Shown piece by piece: positions 8,113 to 14,444 of a DNA stretch of 25,271 bases. Source of the DNA: DASUVJ01 sp036378995 (lineage in GTDB: Bacteria > Patescibacteriota > Saccharimonadia > Saccharimonadales > Saccharimonadaceae); assembly GCA_036378995.1 (NCBI GenBank), contig DASUVJ010000005.1, positions 1 to 25,271 on the forward strand, read 5' to 3'. Both the position numbers and the translations under genes were made by a program. Under the pieces are notes generated by a model, which was given only the letters and a program-made list of their open reading frames with translations, did no database searches and was not told the origin of the DNA. Position 1 is the stretch's first letter; each line of letters starts with the position of its first letter.

Positions 8113-8361
8113 GTTTGATGCGATTTTTCGTTTCATTCGCTTAACGAGAAGGATACCGCCTGCGATAACCAGCGCAAGACCGAGCGCAACAGGAATAATT
8201 ACGTCGTAACCGGTATCTGCAAGTCCGCCGCTTGGGGCGGTAGATCCGCCATCGGCGCTCTGCGTAGCACATGCATTGTTGTTAAACGTGCCCTGACTAT
8301 AAGCGTTGCAGTCATAGTCGGCGGCGAAGTGTGTAAGGATACGTATGTTGAACTCAGACAT
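8104..8361 (-). CDS. LAxTG-anchored mini surface protein
   Basis: An 85-aa protein with a sorting-signal-like C-terminus: LADTG at 47-51, a hydrophobic span at about 54-73, and a KRMKRKIASNKK positive tail. This is the arrangement that sortases (class E type accept LAxTG) recognise, or it may simply be a C-terminal membrane anchor. Upstream are two cysteines (C18, C31) in a YDCNAYSQGTF...C context, a small Cys-Tyr module that I recall from other Saccharibacteria-like anchored proteins (memory, not verified). There is no N-terminal signal peptide, and an in-frame TAA lies four codons upstream of the ATG, so the start cannot be extended. Convergent with grpE, divergent from tatA. No sortase gene is in the window. 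Confidence 0.75.
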   Translation of the reverse strand: MSEFNIRILTHFAADYDCNAYSQGTFNNNACATQSADGGSTAPSGGLADTGYDVIIPVALGLALVIAGGILLVKRMKRKIASNKK

Positions 8362-8440
8362 GATATTGCTTTTTTACCTTAACCTCTTTATAGTAGCAGT
8401 ATATAGTAACACAAGCACTATAACAAGTGAGGGGAAAAGT
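8362..8440. promoter_or_regulatory. divergent promoter region tatA / LAxTG protein
   Basis: On +, TTGCTT (8366-8371), 17 bp, TATAGT (8389-8394); a second -10 candidate TATAAC is at 8419-8424, and GAGGGG (8429-8434) is a good Shine-Dalgarno for tatA. On -, a TATAAA lies at about 8387-8392 with a TTGTGT 16 bp upstream. The two -10 elements overlap, so the two directions may compete. Confidence 0.45.
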
Positions 8441-8662
8441 ATGACAGCAACGTATTTTGGAGACATCCTAGGACTGGGTGCACCAGAATTACTGATTATT
8501 TTGGCAATCATCTTGTTGCTTTTTGGTGGAAGCAAGTTGCCGCAACTATCTAAGAGCATCGGTACGTCAATCAAGGAACTACGAAAGGGAATTGACGATG
8601 GCTCTAAGGACAAAAAAGCACAAGACAGCCCTCGCAAATCAGACTCTGAAAAGCAAGTCTAG
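8441..8662 (+). CDS. tatA: twin-arginine translocase subunit TatA
   Basis: Pore-forming small subunit of the Tat export system for folded proteins. The chosen ATG at 8441 has GAGGGG six bases upstream and gives 73 aa: a short N-terminus, a hydrophobic helix (about residues 11-27, APELLIILAIILLLFGG), the hinge FGGSKLPQL, the amphipathic helix KSIGTSIKELRKGIDD, and a charged tail. This is the standard TatA/E plan and size. An upstream in-frame ATG at 8345 would add a non-family hydrophobic extension through the promoter region and is rejected. The gene overlaps tatC by 65 nt, so the two are translationally linked. Confidence 0.93.
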   Translation: MTATYFGDILGLGAPELLIILAIILLLFGGSKLPQLSKSIGTSIKELRKGIDDGSKDKKAQDSPRKSDSEKQV

Positions 8663-9713
8663 TTCCAATCAAAGCAACGAAGCTCCCCAAACGTTTACGC
8701 ATCATATACGGGAGCTTCGTCGTCGCTTGTTTTTTATTGTCGCGGCGAGCATTCTTGTTGGGTCACTAGTCTATTACTATCATGATTTCTTCGTGTCAGT
8801 CGTCATGCAGCCGCTGCATGGTCAAAAGCTGGTCTACTTAACGCCTGCGGGTGGATTTTCGTTTATTTTTATGGTGACGTTTTACGCCACTATGCTGCTT
8901 ATTTTGCCGTTTATTTTGTATCAGATTTACGCATTTATTCGTCCGGCAATTCCTCAGCATACCAGTAGACTGTCGTTAAAAATTGGGCTTGCCGCCACGC
9001 TTCTGATGGCGGGTGGGGCAACGTTTGGGTATTTGTTTGCCGTGCCAGCAGGGCTCGATTTTCTTAACAGCTTCGCCGGCGATTATGTGACACCGTCGCT
9101 AACCGCAGACTCGTATCTTAGTTTTGTGCTGGGATATGTGCTTGGTATCGGCGCACTTTTTGAGCTGCCACTTCTTTTATTGTTTTGGCACTGGATTCAT
9201 CCGCTAACACCAAAAGGACTTTGGAATTCTGAGCGATTTGTTATCGTAGGTGCGTTCATTGCGGCGGCAGTGCTATCGCCATCGCCTGATGCGCTCAGCC
9301 AGACGATCATCGCCGTGCCAATTATCGCCGTGTACCAACTGGGTGTCGTAGCGGTACTGATATCCATCAAAAAGGCGAGCCGCTTGCAAAAGTTGCGTCC
9401 GATTCCGGCACCGACACAACGAACATTAGAAGAAGAATTCTTAAAGCCTGCGCCTGCTCCGATTCCAGCCATGCGGCAGGCCGCAGCTACTCCTCGGCCT
9501 GTTTCCGTTTCGCAATTTAAGCCTGTAAAAATCCAGAAAAAGCCAATGTCCGTTGACGGTATGAACAGGCGTCGTCCGGCCCCTATAGTCCAGATGAGCA
9601 CACCAAAACAAGCCCGTACCGTTCAACGCCCGGTGCCTCCTCAGCCTCGTTCGGGCCTTGTGGTGCCGCCACCTCGCCGTAGGGTTATTAGCGATTTTGG
9701 CCCAATTCGCTAA
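8598..9713 (+). CDS. tatC: Sec-independent translocase TatC with long C-terminal tail
   Basis: Multi-spanning receptor for twin-arginine signal peptides. The ATG at 8598 lies inside tatA with an AAGGGA Shine-Dalgarno at 8585-8590 and gives 371 aa. The TatC core is clear: TFTHHIRELRRRLFF at the cytoplasmic N-terminus, six hydrophobic segments, LPFILYQIYAFIRPAI, and FELPLLLLFWHW. The core ends near residue 257. The last ~113 residues (258-371) form an unusual proline- and arginine-rich cytoplasmic tail (PIPAPTQ, PAPAPIP, PVPPQPR, VPPPRRR). Ordinary TatC is about 250 aa. Only one TatA-type subunit is nearby, so this looks like a minimal TatAC system. A candidate substrate gene follows directly. 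Confidence 0.93.
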   Translation: MALRTKKHKTALANQTLKSKSSSNQSNEAPQTFTHHIRELRRRLFFIVAASILVGSLVYYYHDFFVSVVMQPLHGQKLVYLTPAGGFSFIFMVTFYATMLLILPFILYQIYAFIRPAIPQHTSRLSLKIGLAATLLMAGGATFGYLFAVPAGLDFLNSFAGDYVTPSLTADSYLSFVLGYVLGIGALFELPLLLLFWHWIHPLTPKGLWNSERFVIVGAFIAAAVLSPSPDALSQTIIAVPIIAVYQLGVVAVLISIKKASRLQKLRPIPAPTQRTLEEEFLKPAPAPIPAMRQAAATPRPVSVSQFKPVKIQKKPMSVDGMNRRRPAPIVQMSTPKQARTVQRPVPPQPRSGLVVPPPRRRVISDFGPIR

Positions 9714-9721
9714 TATATTTG

Positions 9722-9756
9722 TTGACATTGCCTGGTCGTATTGGTTATGCTAATAG
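9722..9756 (+). promoter_or_regulatory. promoter of the small Tat-signal-like gene
   Basis: Perfect TTGACA at 9722-9727 after the tatC stop. The -10 is either TATGCT (9746-9751, 18-bp spacer) or the extended form TGC-TAATAG (9748-9756). The small gene therefore probably has its own transcript. Confidence 0.6.
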
Positions 9757-9789
9757 TACAACACAACAAAAAATAAAAAGGCATTGAAA

Positions 9790-9996
9790 ATGAAGAACGA
9801 AATCGACTCGCTGCTACAAAAAGAAATGGACCGAAAGGACTTTCTTAAGCATGTCGGTGTTGGTTTTGTTGCTCTCACTGGTGTTGCGGCTATCCTGAAG
9901 ACCCTTAATGGATTTGGCGGTAATGCGAGAACGCGCCAAACGGTCGGCTACGGTAGCTCGACCTACGGTGGTAAAAAGCCTGTCCACACCAGCTAA
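9790..9996 (+). CDS. small Tat-signal-like protein with YGSS/YGG tail
   Basis: A 68-aa protein starting at ATG 9790 with AAGG eight bases upstream (a TTG at 9784 is a weaker alternative; M13 is a possible later start). Residues 14-36 read as a twin-arginine-like signal: DRKDFLKH followed by a moderately hydrophobic run VGVGFVALTGVAAIL. The Tat consensus is S/T-RRxFLK; here the pair is R15-K16. After the hydrophobic stretch comes a glycine-rich tail with GYGSSTYGG at 53-61. I recall similar small proteins with this RK/YGSS pattern in other CPR genomes (from memory). Its place directly behind tatAC makes it a natural Tat client or an accessory membrane peptide. Confidence 0.75.
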   Translation: MKNEIDSLLQKEMDRKDFLKHVGVGFVALTGVAAILKTLNGFGGNARTRQTVGYGSSTYGGKKPVHTS

Positions 9997-10030
9997 TTTT
10001 GTTAGTTGTTGTTTTGCTCAAGCACTTAAA

Positions 10031-10057
10031 TTAGCACTCTTGACACGAGAGTGCTAA
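10031..10057 (+). promoter_or_regulatory. CIRCE operator 1 of dnaK (perfect)
   Basis: TTAGCACTC (10031-10039), spacer TTGACACGA, GAGTGCTAA (10049-10057): a perfect consensus CIRCE. The inverted repeat extends three bases further on each side (10028-10060). The spacer contains TTGACA, a consensus -35. Confidence 0.97.
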
Positions 10058-10069
10058 TTTTATTACACT
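10040..10069 (+). promoter_or_regulatory. dnaK promoter P1 inside CIRCE 1
   Basis: TTGACA (10040-10045) in the CIRCE spacer, 18 bp, TACACT (10064-10069). HrcA bound to CIRCE 1 would block it directly. Confidence 0.6.
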
Positions 10070-10076
10070 AAAAATA

Positions 10077-10103
10077 TTGGCAATCTCTATAGTAGAGTGC
10101 TAA
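10077..10103 (+). promoter_or_regulatory. CIRCE-like operator 2 of dnaK
   Basis: TTGGCAATC (10077-10085), exact 9-nt spacer, GAGTGCTAA (10095-10103). The left arm matches 7 of 9 and the right arm 9 of 9. Centre-to-centre distance from CIRCE 1 is 46 bp. It covers the second promoter. Confidence 0.75.
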
Positions 10104-10106
10104 AAT
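10077..10106 (+). promoter_or_regulatory. dnaK promoter P2
   Basis: TTGGCA (10077-10082), 18 bp, TAAAAT (10101-10106) with TGC just before it (extended -10). A start near 10113 gives a leader of about 40 nt with GGAGG at 10139-10143 as the dnaK Shine-Dalgarno. Confidence 0.65.
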
Positions 10107-10152
10107 AAAGCGTATAAAAGATTGATTATCATAAAACGGAGGAACCATATCT

Positions 10153-12054
10153 ATGGGTAAAATCATCGGAATCGACCTCGGTACGACCAACAGCGCCTTT
10201 GCGTACATGGTTGCGGGCAAACCTGAAGTTATTGCTAATGCTGAAGGTAACCGCACGACTCCATCTGTCGTTGCGATTAATAAATCTGGTGAACGTCTGG
10301 TGGGCCAGGTAGCTCAGCGTCAGCGTGTTACGAACGCTAAAAATACTATTTATGGTGTAAAGCGACTTATCGGCCGTAAATTTACCGACGATGAAGTCCA
10401 AAAAGACATCGACATCATGCCGTACGAGATCGTAAAGGCAAACGGTGGCGTTAAGGTAAAAATGGGCGACAAGGAATACAGCCCAGAGGAAGTGTCTGCA
10501 ATGATCCTTTCAAAGATCAAAGCCGATGCTGAAGCCTTCCTTGGCGAAAAGGTAACCGAAGCGGTTATTACCGTGCCGGCTTACTTCGACGATTCACAGC
10601 GTCAAGCTACAAAGGACGCGGGTAAGATTGCCGGTCTTGAAGTTAAGCGTATTATCAACGAGCCGACTGCGGCAGCACTTGCCTACGGCCTTGAAGGCAA
10701 GAAGGATGAAAAGATAGCCGTCTTCGACCTTGGTGGTGGTACGTTCGATGTTTCTGTTCTTGAACTTGGTGATGGCGTCTTTGAAGTCCGTTCTACCAAC
10801 GGCGACACGCACCTTGGTGGTGAAGACTTCGACAACCGTATCGTCAACCACTTCCTTGATGTATTTAAGCAACAGGAAGGCATCGATCTAAAGGGTGACA
10901 AGGCCGCAATGCAGCGTCTGAAGGACGAAGCTGAAAAGGCAAAGAAGGAACTCTCTTCGACAACCGAAACCGAAATTAACCTGCCGTTTATTACTGCGGA
11001 TGCTGACGGTCCAAAGCACTTCGAGTACAAGCTTACCCGCGCCAAGCTGGAAGAACTCGTTAAAGATTTGATCGACCGTCTCGCCGGCCCTGTTGAAAAG
11101 GCGATCAAGGATGCTGACATGAAGGCAAGCGACATCGACGAGATCGTTCTAGTTGGTGGTATGACCCGCATGCCAGCTGTCGTTGAAAAGGTGAAATCTA
11201 TCTTCGGCAAAGACCCGCTTAAGGGTGTTAACCCCGATGAAGTCGTCGCTATCGGTGCGGCCATCCAGGGCGGTGTGCTGCAGGGTGACGTAAAAGACGT
11301 ACTTCTTCTTGATGTGACCCCGCTCTCACTTGGTATCGAGACGATGGGCGGCGTAACAACCAAGCTGATTGAACGAAACAGCACTATTCCTACTTCAAAG
11401 AGTGAAACATTCTCGACTGCAGCTGACAATCAGCCGCAGGTAGAGATCCATGTTCTTCAGGGTGAGCGCGAAATGGCAAATGACAACAAGTCACTTGGCC
11501 GCTTTATCCTTGATGGTATCGCACCGGCACCTCGCGGCGTTCCTCAGATCGAGGTGACATTTAGTCTCGACGCCAACGGTATCCTAAACGTGACCGCAAA
11601 GGACAAGGGTACTGGCAAGGAAAACTCCGTTACCATCCAGGACAGCGGTAACATGAGCAAAGAAGACATCGAAAAGGCACAAAAAGAAGCTGAAGCTCAC
11701 GCCGACGAAGACAAAAAGAAGCGTGAAGCTATCGACGCCCGCAATGTGCTTGAAAATGCCATTTACCAGGCCGAAAAAATGCCTGATGAATACAAAGACA
11801 AGATCTCTGAAGATGATGTGAAGACAATCAAAGAGGCTGTCGAAGAAGCTAAAAAGCACAAAGACTCTGATGATAAGGAGGAGCTTGAAGCGGCCGGTAA
11901 AGCACTGAACGACGCCATCATGCCAATCGGCGCTAAAATGTACGAGGCTGCGAGTAAAGAGGCGGAAGCAAAGTCAGACGAAAAAGCTGATGACAAAAAA
12001 GACGACGAAGCCGTAGAAGGCGAAGTCGTTGACGACGACAAAAAGAAAAAATAG
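10153..12054 (+). CDS. dnaK: molecular chaperone DnaK (Hsp70)
   Basis: Hsp70 chaperone that folds and protects proteins in ATP-driven cycles with DnaJ and GrpE, both encoded in this window. The 633-aa protein shows the nucleotide-binding domain signatures GIDLGTTNS (6-14), VFDLGGGTFDVS and LVGGMTRMPAV, the linker DVTPLSLGIE, the substrate-binding domain, and the helical lid. It ends in an acidic/lysine tail (EVVDDDKKKK) rather than the common EEVKD-like ending. Length is normal. It has two promoters and two CIRCE sites, unlike hrcA and dnaJ, which have one each, and it is a single-gene unit closed by a strong terminator. Most of the long antisense frames here are shadows of its codon bias. 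Confidence 0.99.
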   Translation: MGKIIGIDLGTTNSAFAYMVAGKPEVIANAEGNRTTPSVVAINKSGERLVGQVAQRQRVTNAKNTIYGVKRLIGRKFTDDEVQKDIDIMPYEIVKANGGVKVKMGDKEYSPEEVSAMILSKIKADAEAFLGEKVTEAVITVPAYFDDSQRQATKDAGKIAGLEVKRIINEPTAAALAYGLEGKKDEKIAVFDLGGGTFDVSVLELGDGVFEVRSTNGDTHLGGEDFDNRIVNHFLDVFKQQEGIDLKGDKAAMQRLKDEAEKAKKELSSTTETEINLPFITADADGPKHFEYKLTRAKLEELVKDLIDRLAGPVEKAIKDADMKASDIDEIVLVGGMTRMPAVVEKVKSIFGKDPLKGVNPDEVVAIGAAIQGGVLQGDVKDVLLLDVTPLSLGIETMGGVTTKLIERNSTIPTSKSETFSTAADNQPQVEIHVLQGEREMANDNKSLGRFILDGIAPAPRGVPQIEVTFSLDANGILNVTAKDKGTGKENSVTIQDSGNMSKEDIEKAQKEAEAHADEDKKKREAIDARNVLENAIYQAEKMPDEYKDKISEDDVKTIKEAVEEAKKHKDSDDKEELEAAGKALNDAIMPIGAKMYEAASKEAEAKSDEKADDKKDDEAVEGEVVDDDKKKK

Positions 12055-12073
12055 GCACCTGCACAACTAATAT

Positions 12074-12096
12074 GCCCGCTTTCGAGCGGGCTTTTT
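12074..12096 (+). terminator. rho-independent terminator after dnaK
   Basis: GCCCGCT (12074-12080), TTCG tetraloop, AGCGGGC (12085-12091), then TTTTT. A perfect 7-bp GC-rich stem with a stable tetraloop. Confidence 0.95.
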
Positions 12097-12098
12097 AG

Positions 12099-12107
12099 TG
12101 CTATACT
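12099..12107 (+). promoter_or_regulatory. extended -10 of the membrane hydrolase gene
   Basis: TGC then TATACT (12102-12107), right after the dnaK terminator. Six bases later is an ATG (12114), where +1 is expected. Confidence 0.6.
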
Positions 12108-12113
12108 CTAGGC

Positions 12114-12137
12114 ATGAATAGTTGGTGGGAGGCTTAG
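12114..12137 (+). CDS. possible leaderless mini-ORF MNSWWEA
   Basis: ATG at 12114 sits exactly six bases after the -10, as in the leaderless genes of this window. It encodes MNSWWEA and stops with TAG at 12135-12137, two bases before the GTG start of the membrane hydrolase. It contains two adjacent Trp codons and spans the GGGAGG Shine-Dalgarno of the downstream gene. It may be a leader peptide feeding reinitiation, or a chance ATG in a normal 26-nt leader. No protein function is claimed. Confidence 0.35.
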   Translation: MNSWWEA

Positions 12138-12139
12138 GG

Positions 12140-12724
12140 GTGAAGGCGCGGACGCACGATGTCGCGGCGGCTACTGCGCTACTTGCAGTGGTGGTCGTAA
12201 TGCCGGATCCGCCGACGATCACCCTTGCTACGGCTGTCGCCGTTTTAATTGCTAATCAGTTCGGCGGCATCGTGCCGGATATTGACCAGCCGACAGCTCC
12301 GCTCTGGCGTAATTTGCCTATTGGTGGGATATTCGGCCGGATGGTTGCCAGGATGCTTGGTGGCCACCGGTTTATCACGCACTCGTTGCTGGGCGTGGCG
12401 CTCGCGGGATTCTTGTTCAATATGTTGCTCGCGCTTCTTCATCCGATCATGCCGAGCGTTCAGACGGATTTGGTGTGGTGGGCATTCATGATCGGTATGG
12501 TGTCGCACCTTGTTATGGATACGTTTACGAAAGAGGGTGTTCCGTGGTTGTTGCCAATCCCTATAAAAATCGGTCTGCCACCGCTTCGTCGACTGCGCAT
12601 CACAACGGGCACATGGTCGGAAAGCTTCATTACTCTGCCGCTGCTGGTGGTGATTGTCGGCGTACTTTGCGCGTATAATTACAATGAAATCGCAGCACTC
12701 CTTCATAACAATATAATCCGCTAA
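12140..12724 (+). CDS. membrane-bound metal-dependent hydrolase (YdjM/DUF457-like)
   Basis: Integral membrane protein with the conserved polar motifs of the YdjM (PF04307, LexA-regulated in E. coli) family, thought to be a metal-dependent hydrolase of unknown substrate. From the GTG at 12140 (GGGAGG seven bases upstream) the 194-aa product starts MKARTHD, placing the family's N-terminal TH at residues 5-6. Further motifs are VPDIDQP, GHRFITHS and HLVMDTFTKEGVPWLLP, all lying between hydrophobic spans; His and Asp residues in these are the likely metal ligands. Upstream in-frame TTG 12122 is possible but lacks a good ribosome-binding site. A cell-envelope lipid role is plausible but unproven. 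Confidence 0.85.
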   Translation: MKARTHDVAAATALLAVVVVMPDPPTITLATAVAVLIANQFGGIVPDIDQPTAPLWRNLPIGGIFGRMVARMLGGHRFITHSLLGVALAGFLFNMLLALLHPIMPSVQTDLVWWAFMIGMVSHLVMDTFTKEGVPWLLPIPIKIGLPPLRRLRITTGTWSESFITLPLLVVIVGVLCAYNYNEIAALLHNNIIR

Positions 12725-12729
12725 CATTT

Positions 12730-12759
12730 TTGCTCGACTGCACATTATGTGTGTATAAT
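12730..12759 (+). promoter_or_regulatory. promoter of the HD hydrolase gene
   Basis: TTGCTC (12730-12735), 18 bp, perfect TATAAT (12754-12759). The start near 12766 leaves an unusually long leader of about 130 nt, in contrast to the leaderless neighbours. Confidence 0.65.
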
Positions 12760-12797
12760 AAAAGCAGAAGTAGGTTCAGCGGGGCAAACGCCCGTCC

Positions 12798-12854
12798 AAT
12801 GCGGTTACTTCACTTATCAACATTATGTCTGTTGTTTGGTGAAGAAACTGCGTT
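12798..12854 (+). promoter_or_regulatory. long hairpin in the leader of the HD hydrolase mRNA
   Basis: Read by eye: 12798-12806 pairs with 12846-12854 (9 bp, two G-U), A-A mismatch, CTTCAC (12808-12813) pairs with GTGAAG (12839-12844), a symmetric 4x4 internal loop, then CAAC (12818-12821) with GTTG (12831-12834) and a 9-nt loop. The Shine-Dalgarno (12885-12890) lies 30 nt beyond it. No known riboswitch class recognised. Confidence 0.6.
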
Positions 12855-12895
12855 TTTATATTCACAAATCTTCAGACAAAAGAAGAGGAAGTGCC

Positions 12896-13345
12896 ATGGC
12901 AAACCTGGAACGAGCAATACAAATCGCACACGAAGCCCACGACGGACAGACGCGGTATGATGGCAGGCCGTATGTCGTTCACCCCTTGAGGGTTATGGGG
13001 AGGGTGGCCGCTGCTGGGTTCTCAGAGGCGACACAGATTGCCGCCGTTCTGCATGACGTAGTAGAAGACAATCCCGACTGGACAATAGAACGGCTCAGGG
13101 AAGAAGGCTTTGAAGAGGACGTCTTGGACGCGCTAGACCTTTTGGATAAAAAAGACACCGACGAAAACGAATACATCGACAAAATTGCCGAAAATGATAT
13201 AGCCCGTCCGGTGAAAAAAGCGGATATGGATGATAACCTGGATGACGATCCGACTGATCGTCAGGTTCAAAAATACGTTCGTCGGCTTGCGCGGCTCGCG
13301 ACAACGGCCGCTAAGGTAAAAGTGGGTACTCAGCGCGCATCATAA
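12896..13345 (+). CDS. stand-alone (p)ppGpp hydrolase-like HD protein
   Basis: A 149-aa HD-domain protein of the RelA/SpoT hydrolase (small alarmone hydrolase, Mesh1-like) type, expected to cleave (p)ppGpp to GDP/GTP and PPi. The start ATG 12896 has GAGGAA five bases upstream. Motifs follow the family order: RYDGRPYVVHPLRV with H29, LHDVVED with H53-D54 and E57-D58, and KKADMDDN with D110 and N114. No synthetase or TGS/ACT domain follows, so it lacks synthesis activity. An in-frame upstream extension to 12749 would run through the TATAAT promoter and the hairpin and shows no family similarity. The C-terminus is short and basic. Substrate is inferred; related HD enzymes can act on NADPH or other nucleotides. 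Confidence 0.8.
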   Translation: MANLERAIQIAHEAHDGQTRYDGRPYVVHPLRVMGRVAAAGFSEATQIAAVLHDVVEDNPDWTIERLREEGFEEDVLDALDLLDKKDTDENEYIDKIAENDIARPVKKADMDDNLDDDPTDRQVQKYVRRLARLATTAAKVKVGTQRAS

Positions 13346-13384
13346 TTTATACGTATATAGGTGTAAATATTTCTCAATTCAGGG

Positions 13385-13390
13385 TATAGT
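13385..13390 (+). promoter_or_regulatory. -10 element of radC
   Basis: TATAGT ending nine bases before the radC ATG. With no Shine-Dalgarno between them, the message would have a leader of about three nt. The -35 is poor (TGTAAA at 13362-13367). Confidence 0.5.
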
Positions 13391-13399
13391 GGATGTATT

Positions 13400-14158
13400 A
13401 TGGCTATGCTAACGACACCTAGACCCTATTTTCTATCAGATTCCGACATCATTACGGGAGAGGGCGACACGCGCTATATACTTCGTGTCCGCGATTTGCC
13501 TCTTGAAGATAAACCGCGCGAAAAGCTTTTGGCCGCGGGGTCAGATAATGTCTCATCGGCTGAGCTACTTGCTATTGTCTTAGGAGTGGGCACGAAAAAA
13601 GAGGAGGTCATGACCATGGCTCATCGTATCTTTCACGAATATGGGGAGCGATCGATCGTAAGCGAGAAGAATCCGCGCCGTCTCGCCGAGACACTTGAGA
13701 TTCCGCTCGGCAAGGCATGTCAGATCGTCGCTAGTTTTGAACTTGGCCGGCGTTCATTCCAGCAAAAATTCGGTAAGTCTGTTTTTGTCTCGACGGCACG
13801 TCAGGGCTATGAGCATTTAAAAACTATGGGTCATTTGCAAAAGGAGCAGCTCCGCGGGCTGTATCTGAACAGTCGCTACCAAGTCATTCATGAAGAAGTT
13901 ATTTCTGTCGGCAGTCTTACGGCTAACATCGTGCATCCGCGTGAGGTGTTCCAGCCGGCGCTTGAATACGGAGCGGCCGCTGTTATCATCGCCCATAATC
14001 ATCCGTCAGGGTCGCTAGAGCCAACTGATGCGGACCTCGAGGCGACGGAGCAACTCCGCGAAGCGGGCAGGGTGCTCGGAATCGATCTGCTTGACCATCT
14101 GATTATTGCAGGCGAAGGGTTTATTAGCTTAGCCGAAAGAGAGGAACGCAATGGATAG
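13400..14158 (+). CDS. radC: RadC family JAB1/MPN metalloprotein
   Basis: RadC-type protein: an N-terminal helix-hairpin-helix-like part (DLPLEDKPREKLLAAG, SSAELLAIVLGVGTK) and a C-terminal JAMM metalloprotease-like domain. The metal site is intact: HNHPSG with H199 and H201 and D212 in TDAD, preceded by VISVGSLTANIVHPREVF. The 252-aa length is a little above the usual ~225 aa owing to about 25 extra N-terminal residues. Cellular role of RadC is still unclear despite its historic DNA-repair label. ATG 13406 (two codons on) is an equally possible start. The next gene overlaps by 8 nt, so they form an operon. Confidence 0.95.
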   Translation: MAMLTTPRPYFLSDSDIITGEGDTRYILRVRDLPLEDKPREKLLAAGSDNVSSAELLAIVLGVGTKKEEVMTMAHRIFHEYGERSIVSEKNPRRLAETLEIPLGKACQIVASFELGRRSFQQKFGKSVFVSTARQGYEHLKTMGHLQKEQLRGLYLNSRYQVIHEEVISVGSLTANIVHPREVFQPALEYGAAAVIIAHNHPSGSLEPTDADLEATEQLREAGRVLGIDLLDHLIIAGEGFISLAEREERNG

Positions 14159-14444
14159 TTATTCCACATCGTATCAGATCCGGCCGCTTACGTCCTTTTT
14201 AATTCATGGTGATTCTGTTCCCAAAATCGTAGCCGATAATGGTCGTATAAGCATTTGCCCCCACGATGTCGATGTCATGGTTCATTCAGGCGATTACTTT
14301 ATTACGCTTGCGACGATACTTGATCAGCTCGGTAAACAGTCGGCCGATCCGGCGATTCGCGGACCGCTCGAGGATATCGTTTCGGATCTCATCTATCTTC
14401 ATGATAATTACACTATTATTGCCAAGGAAAAACAGGCAAAATAG
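14151..14444 (+). CDS. hypothetical protein coupled to radC
   Basis: A 97-aa protein that I do not recognise. The ATG at 14151 overlaps the radC stop (ATGGATAG) with GAGAGGAACG just upstream as ribosome-binding site. It is mixed alpha/beta in appearance, without membrane segments, signal peptide or cysteine pair (only one Cys). A central region HDVDVMVHSGDYFITLATIL and a C-terminal helix (EDIVSDLIYLHDNY) are the notable parts. Its coding character matches its neighbours. Overlap with radC and close spacing to the flavoprotein gene (4 nt gap) suggest one transcription unit but reveal no function. Confidence 0.8.
   Translation: MDSYSTSYQIRPLTSFLIHGDSVPKIVADNGRISICPHDVDVMVHSGDYFITLATILDQLGKQSADPAIRGPLEDIVSDLIYLHDNYTIIAKEKQAK

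Noticed and set aside
8345..8440. Longer N-terminus for TatA from an upstream ATG
   Set aside because: It would run through the divergent promoter and add a second hydrophobic stretch not found in TatA; the ATG at 8441 has a good Shine-Dalgarno.
10683..11429. 248-codon open frame antisense to dnaK
   Set aside because: Low-complexity Ser-rich translation in the mirror of a highly conserved gene; a by-product of dnaK codon bias. The same applies to long antisense frames in ftsH (1147-1769, 1879-2583).
12674..12679. TATAAT within the YdjM-like gene
   Set aside because: No -35 at a proper distance (nearest TTG box leaves 14 bp); coding constraint (AYNYN) explains it.
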